Shown here: positions 1 to 10,426 of the stretch, piece by piece
How the letters are laid out: the number at the start of each line of letters is the position of its first letter
Numbering within the stretch: the first letter of the stretch is position 1
Notes under the pieces: model-generated
Database searches by the model: none
Told to the model about the DNA's origin: nothing
Seen by the model: the letters and a program-made list of their open reading frames with translations, nothing else
Translations under genes and position numbers: made by a program
From: DASRAA01 sp963814165
Lineage (GTDB): Bacteria; Acidobacteriota; Terriglobia; Terriglobales; Acidobacteriaceae
Length of the DNA: 64,000 bases
Assembly: GCA_963814165.1 (NCBI GenBank)
Contig: CAWFBW010000009.1
Location: forward strand, 124,001 to 188,000
Reading direction: 5' to 3'

Positions 1-840
1 CACGTTGGGATGAGCCGCCAGCCAGGCATCGTTTTTCTTGTGGATGCAGTAATTGTCCAAGATCGCATGGATTTCTTTTCCCGCCGGGAGATCGGCGACC
101 ACGCGATCCATGAATTCGAGAAACTCAATTCGCCGCTTCTTGCCGGTCGTCTGCGTATGAACGGCACCAGTGGCGACTTCCAGGGCGGCAAACAGATTTA
201 AGGTGCCGTGGCGCTTATAGGTGCTCTTGAAACCGCGGACGATTTTCCCACTGTCCGTTTCCACGAATCCCGTCTTCCGCTCCAACGCCTGAATACTCGG
301 CTTTTCATCCACGGAAAGAACCAACGCATTCTGTGGGGGATTCAAGTACAGACCCACGACATCGGCGGCCTTGGCCGTGAACTCCGGGTCCGTGCTGACG
401 CACCAACGGCGCTGGCGTGCCAAACATACGCCTTCTTTCCGCAACACGCGCCAGACCGCATGCACCGATGTTTTCAAATGCTTCGCCAGTGCCGGCCCAT
501 CCCATACTGCTTGTCCCTGCGGCGGGGGTTCTTCCAGCATGGCCAGCACTTGCTTGCGAAACTCCCCTGTATATCGCGGCGGTTTGCCCGATCGCCGACG
601 GTCCCGCAATCCCGCTATTCCCTCCGCCGCAAAGCGCCGACGCCAATCGATCACCGTGTTCGGCCGCACCTTCCAACTCCGGGCCACCGTGCTGACCGGC
701 TTCCCTTCCAGACATCCCAAAACGATTCTCGCTCGTTCCACCAATCGCGCTTCCATCGTGCGGCTGTGCGCCCAATCTTCTAAAACCTGACGATCGGCTT
801 GCGAACATTCCGGTATCGGCGCTGTTTTTGGCAAAGGCAC
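1..840 (-). CDS. IS630-family transposase, 3' end cut by window edge
   Basis: Reading the minus strand from a GTG at 840 gives an open frame to base 1. It has an N-terminal helix-turn-helix region (KPVSTVARSWKVRPNTVIDW, roughly residues 42-61) followed by the start of a DDE domain. The first catalytic Asp is in LVLSVDEKPSIQ and the second in AILDNYCIHKKND; the third acidic residue lies outside the window. These motifs are typical of IS630/Tc1-like transposases, which cut and paste DNA at TA sites. A TTG at 852 is an alternative start; a stop codon sits just before it. The gene ends about 50 bp from the stop of the purine permease, so an insertion-sequence terminus should lie between 841 and 890. 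It differs from the IS630 copy near 54 kb. Confidence 0.8.
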   Translation of the reverse strand, partial: MPLPKTAPIPECSQADRQVLEDWAHSRTMEARLVERARIVLGCLEGKPVSTVARSWKVRPNTVIDWRRRFAAEGIAGLRDRRRSGKPPRYTGEFRKQVLAMLEEPPPQGQAVWDGPALAKHLKTSVHAVWRVLRKEGVCLARQRRWCVSTDPEFTAKAADVVGLYLNPPQNALVLSVDEKPSIQALERKTGFVETDSGKIVRGFKSTYKRHGTLNLFAALEVATGAVHTQTTGKKRRIEFLEFMDRVVADLPAGKEIHAILDNYCIHKKNDAWLAAHPNV

Positions 841-890
841 CCCCTTTGCCAATCACATTACGTAATATCCATCACTAATGCAAGTAAGCA

Positions 891-2201
891 CTAGCTGTAC
901 GGATAGAAAACAAAGAACAGTAGCGACAGGGCAGTTAGGACCCAGAGGCCCGGTCGCAGTTGTTCAGATTTTCCTGCCACCAGTTTGCAGACGGGATACA
1001 GCACAAAGCCAGCCGAAATCCCGATCGCGATATTGAAGGTGAAAGCCATGAGAACGACGACCGCGAATGCCGGGATAGATTCAGAGTAGTCGCTGAAATC
1101 GATCCGAGCGATGGGCGACAGCATGAACAGACCCACCAGAATGAGCGCGGGCCCGTAGGCTTGCGCGGGAATCGCGGCGACAAACGGAGCGAAAAACAGA
1201 GTCAGAAGGAAGCATGTTCCCGTGACGAGAACAGTGAAACCGGTTCGTCCGCCCGCTTCGATGCCAGTTGCCGATTCGACGAATGCGCCTGCGGTGGTAG
1301 TGCCGAGGACGGGTGCGAGGGTCGTTGTGAAGGCATCCACAAACATTGGCCGCTCAATCTGCGGCAGGCGGCCGTCTTCATCGAGAAATCCCGCTCTGGC
1401 GGAAAGCCCAATCAGTGTGCCCATGGTATCCACGAAGGCCATGATAAAGATGGTTAAGACCACCGGGAATGCTCGCCACGTCAGTGCTCCGCGGAAGTCG
1501 AGCTGCCACAGGATTGGCCCAATGCTGGGAGGGAGGCTGACGAGATGCTGCGGCGCGGGCGCCGTGCCTGCGACGAAGGCGACGATCGCCGTGATGACGA
1601 TGCCGATGAGGATGGCTCCGGGAAACTTGCGGATCGTGAGGGCTGCCAGTAACACGAATCCAAATATGGCGATCAATACGGGATGCGAGGTGAGATGGCC
1701 GGCTTGCACCGGCGCACCAGGGACCCCAAGCGCCACCAGACCGGTCTCGTTCAACCCGATAAACGTAAGAAACAGGCCGATGCCCACCGCAAAGCTGTAA
1801 CGCAAACTGGTTGGAATCCCGTCAACCACCCACTGGCGGAGGCGCAGGATGGTCAGGACAATAAACAGCACTCCGGCGATAAAGATAGCCGCAAGCGCGG
1901 TTTGCCAGGCGAAACCCAGCATCTTGCAGACGGTAAAAGCGATAAATGCGTTTTCGCCCATGTAAGGCGCGATGGCGAAGGGACGGTTCGCGTACACAGC
2001 CATCAGGTAGCAGCCGGCCACGGCAACCAACACGGTGGCGACGAAAGCAGGGCCCTCAGGAATTCCGGCGTTGGAAAGTATCGCCGGGTTTACGACCACG
2101 ATGTAGGACATTGTCGTAAACGTGGTGAGTCCAGCGACGACTTCGCGTGTCAGGGTTGTGTGGTGGCGGTCGAACTCAAAAAAAGTGCTTAGGAATTTCA
2201 C
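891..2201 (-). CDS. AzgA-like NCS2 purine permease
   Basis: This 436-residue, highly hydrophobic protein has about 12-14 membrane segments and matches the NCS2/AzgA nucleobase transporter family, which imports adenine, guanine or hypoxanthine with protons. Signature stretches are FFEFDRHHTTLTREVVAGL at the N-terminus, ANRPFAIAPYMGENAFIAF near residue 71, and FVDTMGTLIGLSARAG followed by the TTTAGAFVESATGIEAGGRT segment in the second half. Length is normal for the family. It stands alone: an IS630 transposase lies downstream and glnE is divergent upstream. Substrate choice cannot be settled from sequence. Confidence 0.88.
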   Translation of the reverse strand: MKFLSTFFEFDRHHTTLTREVVAGLTTFTTMSYIVVVNPAILSNAGIPEGPAFVATVLVAVAGCYLMAVYANRPFAIAPYMGENAFIAFTVCKMLGFAWQTALAAIFIAGVLFIVLTILRLRQWVVDGIPTSLRYSFAVGIGLFLTFIGLNETGLVALGVPGAPVQAGHLTSHPVLIAIFGFVLLAALTIRKFPGAILIGIVITAIVAFVAGTAPAPQHLVSLPPSIGPILWQLDFRGALTWRAFPVVLTIFIMAFVDTMGTLIGLSARAGFLDEDGRLPQIERPMFVDAFTTTLAPVLGTTTAGAFVESATGIEAGGRTGFTVLVTGTCFLLTLFFAPFVAAIPAQAYGPALILVGLFMLSPIARIDFSDYSESIPAFAVVVLMAFTFNIAIGISAGFVLYPVCKLVAGKSEQLRPGLWVLTALSLLFFVFYPYS

Positions 2202-2319
2202 CTTGCGAAGCTAATTGGCGGAGCAGTTGGAGTCAACTGGACTGGCACGCCAAGGGCGGATTCGCCTTCCAAATTGGAACGCATGCCAATACGTCGTGCT
2301 ATGTTGGCGATGAACTCAG

Positions 2320-5208
2320 GTGCCTACTGAAACCGTGGCCGATACCACCCAACCCGATTCCCCGCGACCTACGCTACAAATTGCATTCGGAGATCCCATC
2401 TCTGGGGTGCGCAACCTGGCCGGAGTCCAGGACAGGATCGGGGGGGCGGCATACGAGTCGTTTCTGCATATCCTGGCGGACTCGCCCGACCCGGACTCGG
2501 TAGTGGCCTTGATGGGGAGACTTGTTGAAGAGCCGTCCGGAGCCGTCGCGACTGCGGTTGCCGGTGATCCCGTTCTTCTGCACCACGCCAGCCTGATTTT
2601 CGGACACAGCAAATGGCTCGGCGAGGCGCTTATCCAAAATCCAGACTTGCTCAAAAGGCTCGGTCGCCGCCAGAGCATGGAGAGGTGCCTGTCGACAGAG
2701 GAGTTTCGAGACGAGTTTGCACGGTTCCAGTCTCGTTCCATAGGGCAAGAACTATCTCTGTCGCTGTCTCGCTTTCGCAAGAGGGAATACGTTCGGATTC
2801 TTTTGCGGGATGTTAAGGGCATTGCTGGGCTTGGGGAGATTACCGAGGAAATCTCCGCGCTGGCGGACGCGCTCCTTCAGGAAGCAGTTCTCGCGGTTAA
2901 CACCAGCCTCACGAAACGCTATGGCACGCCGCAATATTTGGATCCACGGGGACGACAGCGTGAATGCCGGTGTGCAGTCCTCTCGCTTGGGAAATTAGGC
3001 GGCCGTGAGCTGAACTACAGTTCCGACGCGGACCTGCTGTTCCTGTTCGACGGCGGACGAGAGCCTCCGGGAGCAGCAATTTCAAATCGCGAATACTTCA
3101 TCCAGTTAGTGCAGCAGACGACAGAAATGTTGTCGCATCGCACGCAAGAAGGGCAGGTGTTTCGCATCGATCTGCGATTGCGGCCCCAAGGCCATGAGGG
3201 AGAATTGGCGGTCACCCTATCACGTGCGGTTCAGTACTACTCGGAAATCGCCCACGATTGGGAATTGCAGGCCATGATCAAAGCGCGCCACTCAGCGGGC
3301 AATTCGGACTTGTCGAAGGAGTTCATCACCGCTATTGCCCCGTTTGTTTACCGTCCGAGCGTGAACTTCGCGGCGGTGAAGACGGCACTTCAGTCTCGTG
3401 AACGAATCGGCCTTCGCGGCAGGAAAACGCTCTCCAGGGCAGGGGTCCGCCGGACAATCGACGTGAAACTCGATAACGGAGGCATTCGGGATATCGAATT
3501 TCTCGTGCAGTGTCTGCAGCGCGTCTATGGCGGCGAGGAAGGCTGGTTGCGGTCTCGCGGAACACTTTTCGCGTTGCAGAAACTGCATGATAAAGGACAC
3601 ATCAGCGGCAAGGACTATCACAATCTCACGAAAGCGTATGAGTTCCTTCGAGACCTGGAACACCACCTGCAACTGCGCCACGGGCAGCAACTCCACCAAT
3701 TGCCGGCCAACGAGACCGAACTGAATGTGCTGGCGAAGTGCGTGGATTTCGACAACGTGACAGGCCGACCTGGCGGGGGCTTTGTTTCCGAAGTAAGGTT
3801 GCGAATGGCTACGGTGGCCGAGATTTATAGGCGCGTTGTGTTTCAGGAGCAAAGCAGTGAACTTGCCAACTTGATCGAAATCCCCTCGGGTCAGATCGAG
3901 GTTCCGGAGACTTCGGAGAATTCGTACAGCCAGTTCATGCAGCGTCTCTCGATTGACGCTCCGCAGTTGCGGGAGCAGATTGCCAAGACTGACCTCTCTC
4001 AGAACGCCCGACGTAACCTGAGCCGATTTCTTGGATCTGCGGCAACCAGCTCGGAGCGATATCGCGCCGTGCTACGGTCACCCGAGTCCGTTGGCCTCAC
4101 CCTCCAGGCGTTTGAATGTAGCGAGTACCTCACGGACATTCTGGTTCGACACCCCTCGGATATTGATTTGCTCGATGAGCCCAAGATGGGAGGGAAGAAA
4201 GTTGCTTTCTCTGGACTTGGGGAAATCTCAATCGATCCTGAGGAAGTACCGGCGGTCCTGAGACAGCAATTTCGTCGAAAGCTGTTTCAGGCCAGCGCGC
4301 ATGACCTTGTTGCTCACCGTGACATCTGGCAGTTGCTGGCGGAATACTCGGAGGCTGCCGACCGGGCGCTGCGCGATGCGCTGGGGGCCGCCGGAGCTCC
4401 TGTTGGTTTTGCGGTCATGGCACTAGGGAGATTGGGAAGCGGCGAGTTTGATGTTCTGTCCGATGCCGACATCTTATTTGTTGCGGACGAGTCAGCGAAC
4501 CAGGGGGAATGTCGCCGTGCCGCGGAGCGAATCGTAGAACTCCTGATGGCTTATACGCGTGAGGGGACGGCGTTTCCCATTGATACCAGATTACGTCCAC
4601 AGGGAACGCAGGGAGATCTCGTGACTACGGAGGGCAGGTTGTCACAATACTTTTCGAGAGAGGCGCAGCCTTGGGAAGCGATCTCTTACCTCCGCTTGCG
4701 ACAGGTCGCCGGATCCCGAGAGGCGGGCGCACAGGTTGTGCAGTCGGTGCGCAAAGGTATTAGCGAGATCGCCAGACGTACGTCGTTCGCCAGCGATTTG
4801 GCCGACATGCGACGGCGATTGGAGGAGACCGATAGCAGCTCGAACTTCAAGACGGGAGCGGGGGGCACCTATGACATCGATTTCCTGTTAGGACGTCTTC
4901 AGGCAGAATCTGGCGTGTGGGTGGTTAGAAACTTGTCAAGGCGAATCGCCGATCTTCTACGACATGGTCTGCTCTCGCCAGAGCACGCGGTCTGTTTATC
5001 AGAAAACGCCTCATGGTTGCGATCACTGGAACACTGCGTAAGGCTTGTTACCGGCCGGCCCGGCAAGTGGCTTCCGTCGAGCGACCATGCCCGGTCCTGT
5101 GTCGCGAAACTGGTAAGTGGACACGCCGGTGATGTCTCGGCGCTCGGGGTAAAGCTAGCTGCGGTCCTCGCTCGAAACAGGGAGATCTACCTCGAATATC
5201 CTTTTTGA
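2320..5208 (+). CDS. glnE: Bifunctional glutamine synthetase adenylyltransferase/deadenylase
   Basis: The 962-residue product has the two-domain layout of GlnE, which adds AMP to glutamine synthetase and removes it again in response to PII signalling. Two nucleotidyltransferase cores are visible: GGRELNYSSDADLLFLFD near residue 227 and LGSGEFDVLSDADILFV near residue 705, each with the paired Asp metal ligands. The linker and helical regions (RDIEFLVQCLQ, YDIDFLLGRLQ) are also typical. The GTG at 2320 gives the usual family length, but its ribosome-binding site is weak. It diverges from the purine permease, and no glnA or glnB lies in the window. Confidence 0.93.
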   Translation: MPTETVADTTQPDSPRPTLQIAFGDPISGVRNLAGVQDRIGGAAYESFLHILADSPDPDSVVALMGRLVEEPSGAVATAVAGDPVLLHHASLIFGHSKWLGEALIQNPDLLKRLGRRQSMERCLSTEEFRDEFARFQSRSIGQELSLSLSRFRKREYVRILLRDVKGIAGLGEITEEISALADALLQEAVLAVNTSLTKRYGTPQYLDPRGRQRECRCAVLSLGKLGGRELNYSSDADLLFLFDGGREPPGAAISNREYFIQLVQQTTEMLSHRTQEGQVFRIDLRLRPQGHEGELAVTLSRAVQYYSEIAHDWELQAMIKARHSAGNSDLSKEFITAIAPFVYRPSVNFAAVKTALQSRERIGLRGRKTLSRAGVRRTIDVKLDNGGIRDIEFLVQCLQRVYGGEEGWLRSRGTLFALQKLHDKGHISGKDYHNLTKAYEFLRDLEHHLQLRHGQQLHQLPANETELNVLAKCVDFDNVTGRPGGGFVSEVRLRMATVAEIYRRVVFQEQSSELANLIEIPSGQIEVPETSENSYSQFMQRLSIDAPQLREQIAKTDLSQNARRNLSRFLGSAATSSERYRAVLRSPESVGLTLQAFECSEYLTDILVRHPSDIDLLDEPKMGGKKVAFSGLGEISIDPEEVPAVLRQQFRRKLFQASAHDLVAHRDIWQLLAEYSEAADRALRDALGAAGAPVGFAVMALGRLGSGEFDVLSDADILFVADESANQGECRRAAERIVELLMAYTREGTAFPIDTRLRPQGTQGDLVTTEGRLSQYFSREAQPWEAISYLRLRQVAGSREAGAQVVQSVRKGISEIARRTSFASDLADMRRRLEETDSSSNFKTGAGGTYDIDFLLGRLQAESGVWVVRNLSRRIADLLRHGLLSPEHAVCLSENASWLRSLEHCVRLVTGRPGKWLPSSDHARSCVAKLVSGHAGDVSALGVKLAAVLARNREIYLEYPF

Positions 5209-5437
5209 TTGAAGGGCTTCGGCGACGGGTGATAAGTTAGAAAGTTCGGGCAATACTCGGTTTTTCCTCTAATCGGATGCCACCAAGTCCTGACTTCTGT
5301 CATTTGCGGTGGCGACAACACGAGCCTCCGGCGACTGTTGTGATGCTCATCACTGGAAAACTGCGGAAGCCCTGACACAATGGGCTCTTGTTATTCAGGG
5401 TCTTCTTTTTGTCGACCCATACTTCCTGAGGTGTCTC

Positions 5438-6865
5438 GTGGCAGCTTCTTTTAACGGCATTCCTTTACCCACCAGCGGTACCAAAATCACACACGAAAAC
5501 GGCAAATTTATTGTCCCTGACAATCCGATCATTCCGTTCATCGAAGGCGACGGCACGGGACGCGACATCTGGAAGGCGTCGGTTCGGGTGTTCGATGCAG
5601 CGGTTGAGAAGGCATACGAAGGCAGACGCCGGGTATCGTGGTATGAGGTCTTCGCTGGCGAGAAGGCCATGGACCGGTTCAAGACTTGGCTCCCCGATGA
5701 GACCGTGGATGCTTTTCGCCAATTGCGTGTTGGAATCAAAGGGCCTCTCACCACTCCGGTCGGTGGCGGTATCCGGTCGCTGAACGTGGCGTTGCGGCAG
5801 ATTCTCGACCTCTACGCCTGCGTGCGCCCGGTGAAGTATTACAAGGGTATTCCCTCGCCGGTGAAGCATCCCGAGCGCATGAACATCGTCCTCTACCGTG
5901 AAAACACCGAAGACGTGTACGCGGGAATCGAGTGGAAAGAAGGCACGCCCCAATGCAAGAAGCTCATCGACTTCCTGAACAATGAGATGTTGGCTGGAAC
6001 CAACAAGCGGGTCCGCGAAGATTCCGGCGTCGGAATCAAGCCGATCTCGATCACCGGCACCAAGCGACTGGTGCGCATGGCCATTAAGTTTGCGCTGGGG
6101 AATGACAAGAAGTCGGTGACCATTGTGCACAAAGGTAATATCCAGAAGTTCACCGAGGGCGCATTTCGCGAGTGGGGTTACGAACTGGCAACGCAGGAAT
6201 TTCGCGACCAGGTCGTTACCGAGCGCGAAAGCTGGATTCTCGACAACAAGGACAAGAACCCAGGGCTCACGATCGAAGAGAATGGCAAGATGGTTGAGCC
6301 AGGGCTGGAGTTTGCACCCCAGGACTTCCGCGACGCGCTTTACGCCGAGGTCAAGGGCGTGATCGACAGCATTTACGCCACCCATGGCAATGGTGCGTGG
6401 AAGAAGAAGCTGATGATCAACGACCGCATCGCCGACAGCATCTTCCAGCAGATCGTCACGCGACCGGATGAGTATGCTGTTTTGGCGACGCCGAACTTGA
6501 ACGGCGACTACATTTCCGATGCGGCGGCCGCGCAAGTTGGTGGACTGGGCATCGCTCCGGGAGCCAACATCGGCGATCAACATGCCATCTTCGAAGCGAC
6601 CCACGGAACGGCCCCGAAGTATGCGGACAAAGATGTCATCAATCCCGGGTCGGTCATTTTGTCAGGCGTCATGATGTTCGACTTCATGGGCTGGCATGAG
6701 GCAGCGCGATTGATCGAGGGATCGATGGAGCACACCATCCTGCAAAAGAAGGTGACCTACGACTTCGAACGCATGCTCGAAGGCGCGACGAAAGTCAAGA
6801 CCAGTGAGTTTGCGACTCACATGATCCACAACATGGAGCCGATTGCGGAGTTGCATGCCGAGTAA
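5438..6865 (+). CDS. icd: NADP-dependent isocitrate dehydrogenase
   Basis: Converts isocitrate to 2-oxoglutarate in the TCA cycle. The N-terminus aligns with bacterial Icd (NPIIPFIEGDGTGRDIW near residue 31). The loop GGGIRSLNVALRQ carries the serine that AceK phosphorylates in enterics. The substrate and NADP region ATHGTAPKYADKD is present. The frame is open further upstream, but the GTG at 5438, preceded by GAGGTG about 5 bases away, gives the conserved start and a 475-residue protein. This is longer than the roughly 416 of E. coli, with an insertion after the mid-region (ERESWILDNKDKNPG). It is followed by mdh after 95 bp, so two TCA genes sit together. Confidence 0.93.
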   Translation: MAASFNGIPLPTSGTKITHENGKFIVPDNPIIPFIEGDGTGRDIWKASVRVFDAAVEKAYEGRRRVSWYEVFAGEKAMDRFKTWLPDETVDAFRQLRVGIKGPLTTPVGGGIRSLNVALRQILDLYACVRPVKYYKGIPSPVKHPERMNIVLYRENTEDVYAGIEWKEGTPQCKKLIDFLNNEMLAGTNKRVREDSGVGIKPISITGTKRLVRMAIKFALGNDKKSVTIVHKGNIQKFTEGAFREWGYELATQEFRDQVVTERESWILDNKDKNPGLTIEENGKMVEPGLEFAPQDFRDALYAEVKGVIDSIYATHGNGAWKKKLMINDRIADSIFQQIVTRPDEYAVLATPNLNGDYISDAAAAQVGGLGIAPGANIGDQHAIFEATHGTAPKYADKDVINPGSVILSGVMMFDFMGWHEAARLIEGSMEHTILQKKVTYDFERMLEGATKVKTSEFATHMIHNMEPIAELHAE

Positions 6866-6960
6866 GTTCGGTTTGTGTGGACCCGTGTAGGCTCTCATGT
6901 ATTTCATTCAACAATGGCTGTAAGTTACATTTCTAAAATCACTTATTGGAGTTAGAAATC

Positions 6961-7887
<927 letters not shown>

Positions 7888-7909
7888 CAGTGGAACGGTG
7901 TTGTGGACA

Positions 7910-7940
7910 GGGCGCGGCTTCGGTCGCGCCCGTTTCTTTT
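7910..7940 (+). terminator. Rho-independent terminator after mdh
   Basis: A 7-bp GC stem GGGCGCG/CGCGCCC (7910-7916 with 7925-7931) with loop GCTTCGGT is followed by GTTTCTTTT. It lies between the convergent mdh and rhomboid genes. Confidence 0.75.
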
Positions 7941-7958
7941 GGGGAGTCTCACCGCTGG

Positions 7959-9104
7959 TCAGTTGCCGTCGTATCCCAACTCCGCCGCCTTCTTAAAGGC
8001 CTGTTCGGCCTCCGCCTTCATGCCCTTAGCCATGTATGCGGTTCCCAGGCCTTCGGCAGCCTCTCCATAGTCAGGGTTGAGTCGTAATGCCTCCTGAAAG
8101 GCCAGTATGGCCTTATCGGGGTCGCGCTGCAGCAAGTAGGCCTCTCCGAGCAGGTAGCGCGGCTCAGCGGCATTAGGAAGCGCCTCGATCACGTCCTGCA
8201 GGTCGGCAATCGCCTCATCTGGGCGTCGCTGCACCAGCGCACGCCTGGCCTCTGCCATTTGCTGAGATGCAATGACTTGCGGATTCGCCAGCAATGGTAT
8301 CTGCGGGTAGATCCGCCGAATGCCGGCATTCGCGAGTAGGAGCACGCAGGCCATGGATATCCAGGTGACGCGCGCCCAAGTCCGGCGCACTTCCGGTGCA
8401 ACCAGAATATGTTTGGACAGTGCCGCGCCCATGGCCAGCCCTGCAACCAAGCCCCCGATGTGTGCGGAGTTGTCAATTCCGGGCGCTAAGCCAAACAGCA
8501 GGTTGTAGCCGACAAAGGATACCAGGCTGCGCATGGTGCTTCGTATGGCGGCCTTTGGAATTGGCAAATGGCCGAGATAGAAGACCGCGATTGCCGCACC
8601 GGCCAGACCGAAAATTGCGCCCGAAGCACCCGCGCCGACGACCATGGGGTGCAACCACAAACTCGCCAGGCTGCCGGCGAGGCCGCAAATGGTGTAAAGC
8701 ACAACGAAATTCAGGCGCCCCAGGATTCGCTCTGCCAACTGGCCGAGGTTCCAAAGGCACCACATGTTGAACCCGATGTGGATGATACCAATGTGAACGT
8801 AGTTCGAAGTCAGGATTCGCCAAGGCTGAGTGCCAAGCGAAAGTGGTCCCCAATTGGCTCCCCAGTGTTTCAGTTGTTCAGTTGTGGGGCCAAAGGGAGA
8901 CACACCGCTGAATACCATGGCGATAAATACCAGCACGTTGATGCCGACGATGATTTGAGTCATCGAGAGATCGAATCGCCTAGGCCCTTGCGAGGGTACT
9001 TCACCGGCCGCCGTCGCGAAGTGCGCGGGAGCATTTTGCGCACCACAGTAGGGGCACACCGACCCGGAGGCAATTTCCCGCCCACAAGTGTGACAATTGG
9101 TCAT
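7959..9104 (-). CDS. Rhomboid-family intramembrane protease with zinc ribbon and TPR repeats
   Basis: The 381-residue protein has three parts. The N-terminus is a zinc ribbon with two CxxC pairs (CHTCG and CPYCGA, residues 4-23). The middle is a six-helix rhomboid domain with the catalytic serine in GAGASGAIFGLAGAAIAV and the catalytic histidine in NSAHIGGLVAGLAMG; HIGFNMWCLWNLG supplies the oxyanion His/Asn region. The C-terminus (about residues 285-380) has tandem TPR units (ALRLNPDYGEAAEGLGTAYM). Rhomboids cut membrane-anchored substrates within the bilayer; the ribbon and TPR parts probably recruit partners. It is transcribed alone and convergently with mdh. Confidence 0.88.
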   Translation of the reverse strand: MTNCHTCGREIASGSVCPYCGAQNAPAHFATAAGEVPSQGPRRFDLSMTQIIVGINVLVFIAMVFSGVSPFGPTTEQLKHWGANWGPLSLGTQPWRILTSNYVHIGIIHIGFNMWCLWNLGQLAERILGRLNFVVLYTICGLAGSLASLWLHPMVVGAGASGAIFGLAGAAIAVFYLGHLPIPKAAIRSTMRSLVSFVGYNLLFGLAPGIDNSAHIGGLVAGLAMGAALSKHILVAPEVRRTWARVTWISMACVLLLANAGIRRIYPQIPLLANPQVIASQQMAEARRALVQRRPDEAIADLQDVIEALPNAAEPRYLLGEAYLLQRDPDKAILAFQEALRLNPDYGEAAEGLGTAYMAKGMKAEAEQAFKKAAELGYDGN

Positions 9105-9361
9105 CGAGGACTCCGACTTTCAAGCATACATGGATTGTGATGAGCTCCAATTTCAGAAGGGTGCAAGCTAGTGACGATTGCCCGTGTGCTTCGTCTATCT
9201 TCAAAAAGAGATTCGAGGGAACCTCGCGACGTTTGTGTTCGTACTGGAAGTTAGCAGGGTGGGAATTGGCATTGAGCTGGACCATACGTCACAGACAATG
9301 CAGGGAAGGCGGAATTAGCATGACCTCAGCGTTAAACGTTGTTGGAAAGGAGGCTCCCATT

Positions 9362-9583
9362 ATGGACTTTTTGTGCAGCGTTTGCGGTAAGCGAGAGGGC
9401 GGGCCTCAAGGATGGCGCGTGGTAATCGAGTTGGGCAAACCGGGTACGGGAATCAGGAATACGATTTTCATCCTGGACCGGTGGGATGAGAAGAAAGCCT
9501 TGGAGCCGAATGCGGCGTGTTTCTGCTCGGCTGCCTGCGAAGAGAAGTACCTCGCGGCACGGCATCATGACCTTGTAGCCTAG
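9362..9583 (+). CDS. Small putative zinc-binding protein
   Basis: A 73-residue protein beginning MDFLCSVCGKREGG, with one CxxC pair near the N-terminus and a second pair near the C-terminus (CFCSAACEEKY), a layout that suggests one bound zinc. The start at 9362 is chosen because the strong Shine-Dalgarno GGAAAGGAGG lies 9 bases upstream; an in-frame ATG at 9320 would add 14 residues. No known function is recognised. It is monocistronic and convergent with the cyclophilin gene. Confidence 0.6.
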   Translation: MDFLCSVCGKREGGPQGWRVVIELGKPGTGIRNTIFILDRWDEKKALEPNAACFCSAACEEKYLAARHHDLVA

Positions 9584-9663
9584 AACGGATGGTGACCGGA
9601 ACGTCAGCCATCGTGTCGCCAACTCGCGGAATTCACCGCGGCCAGGTAATGAGGCAAGAAAGA

Positions 9664-9684
9664 AAGGCCGCGAAAGGCGGCCTT
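9664..9684. terminator. Bidirectional terminator hairpin
   Basis: A perfect 8-bp stem AAGGCCGC/GCGGCCTT with loop GAAAG lies between two convergent genes. On the minus strand it is followed by TTTCTTTCTT, making it a good terminator for the cyclophilin gene. Confidence 0.75.
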
Positions 9685-9708
9685 AATCTTTGATTCAGCA
9701 GAATCCAA

Positions 9709-10236
9709 TCAAACCCGTTCGATCTTCACCGAGTTTAGTACTACATCGTTGAGTGGCTTGTCCTGCCGGTTGCGGGGCAGCGCCGTGATTTTGTCGGCAA
9801 CGTCCTGTCCCTCGATGACTTCCCCGAAGATCGTGTGATTGCCCGTGAGCCACGCGGTGGGAGCCACAGTAATAAAGAACTGCGACCCGTTCGTGTTAGG
9901 GCCGGCGTTGGCCATGGCCAGCTTGCCTGCTTTGTCAAACTTGTGCGGCGAGCCTTTGGTTTCATCTTGAAACTTGTACCCTGGGCCGCCCATGCCGGTT
10001 CCTGCTGGGTCGCCACCCTGGACCATGAACTGTGGAATGACGCGATGAAAAATTGTTCCGTCATATAGCGGTGCATTGCTCTTCTTATTGGTGCGCGGGT
10101 CCGTCCATTCGCGCGTGCCTTCCGCGAGATCAATGAAATTCTTGACGGTGACGGGTGCTTCCTGCTCAAACAGACGACACACAATCGTACCTTCAGAGGT
10201 GTTGAATGTGGCGTAAACGCCGGGTTGCCGGGACAT
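9709..10236 (-). CDS. Cyclophilin-type peptidyl-prolyl cis-trans isomerase
   Basis: The 175-residue single-domain cyclophilin catalyses proline isomerisation. The active-site strip is clear: FHRVIPQFMVQGGDPAGTG (Arg, Phe, Met and Gln contacts), ANAGPNTNGSQFFI, and the late Trp/His region WLTGNHTIFGEVIEG. There is no signal peptide, so it is probably cytoplasmic. It is monocistronic, with its own terminator downstream. Confidence 0.93.
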   Translation of the reverse strand: MSRQPGVYATFNTSEGTIVCRLFEQEAPVTVKNFIDLAEGTREWTDPRTNKKSNAPLYDGTIFHRVIPQFMVQGGDPAGTGMGGPGYKFQDETKGSPHKFDKAGKLAMANAGPNTNGSQFFITVAPTAWLTGNHTIFGEVIEGQDVADKITALPRNRQDKPLNDVVLNSVKIERV

Positions 10237-10426
10237 GCGCAGTCCTTTCCAGAGAAATATTGTGAAAGCGGCCTAAAACGAACGAGTCGAGCCACGACAA
10301 AATCGGACCGCAGTCTCTATTCTAGTATTTTCAGGAGCATTTCGGGCAAAGCCCCAAAGGGCGGCTTTCGCCGGACTGCACACGGCGAATTTTCGCAGAT
10401 AGAATAGGAAACTCGACCATCATCTG

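Noticed and set aside
208..783. Long plus-strand open frame opposite the first transposase
   Set aside because: The minus strand encodes a recognisable IS630 transposase; the plus-strand frames are its shadows.
305..856. 183-codon minus-strand frame with a normal ATG start
   Set aside because: It is out of frame with the transposase motifs; the real frame starts at GTG 840 or TTG 852.
5465..6604. 379-codon minus-strand frame opposite icd
   Set aside because: It is a shadow of a highly conserved enzyme gene and has no family motif.
10331..10426. Manganese riboswitch (yybP-ykoY) before the TerC gene
   Set aside because: The conserved core was not found in the upstream sequence.
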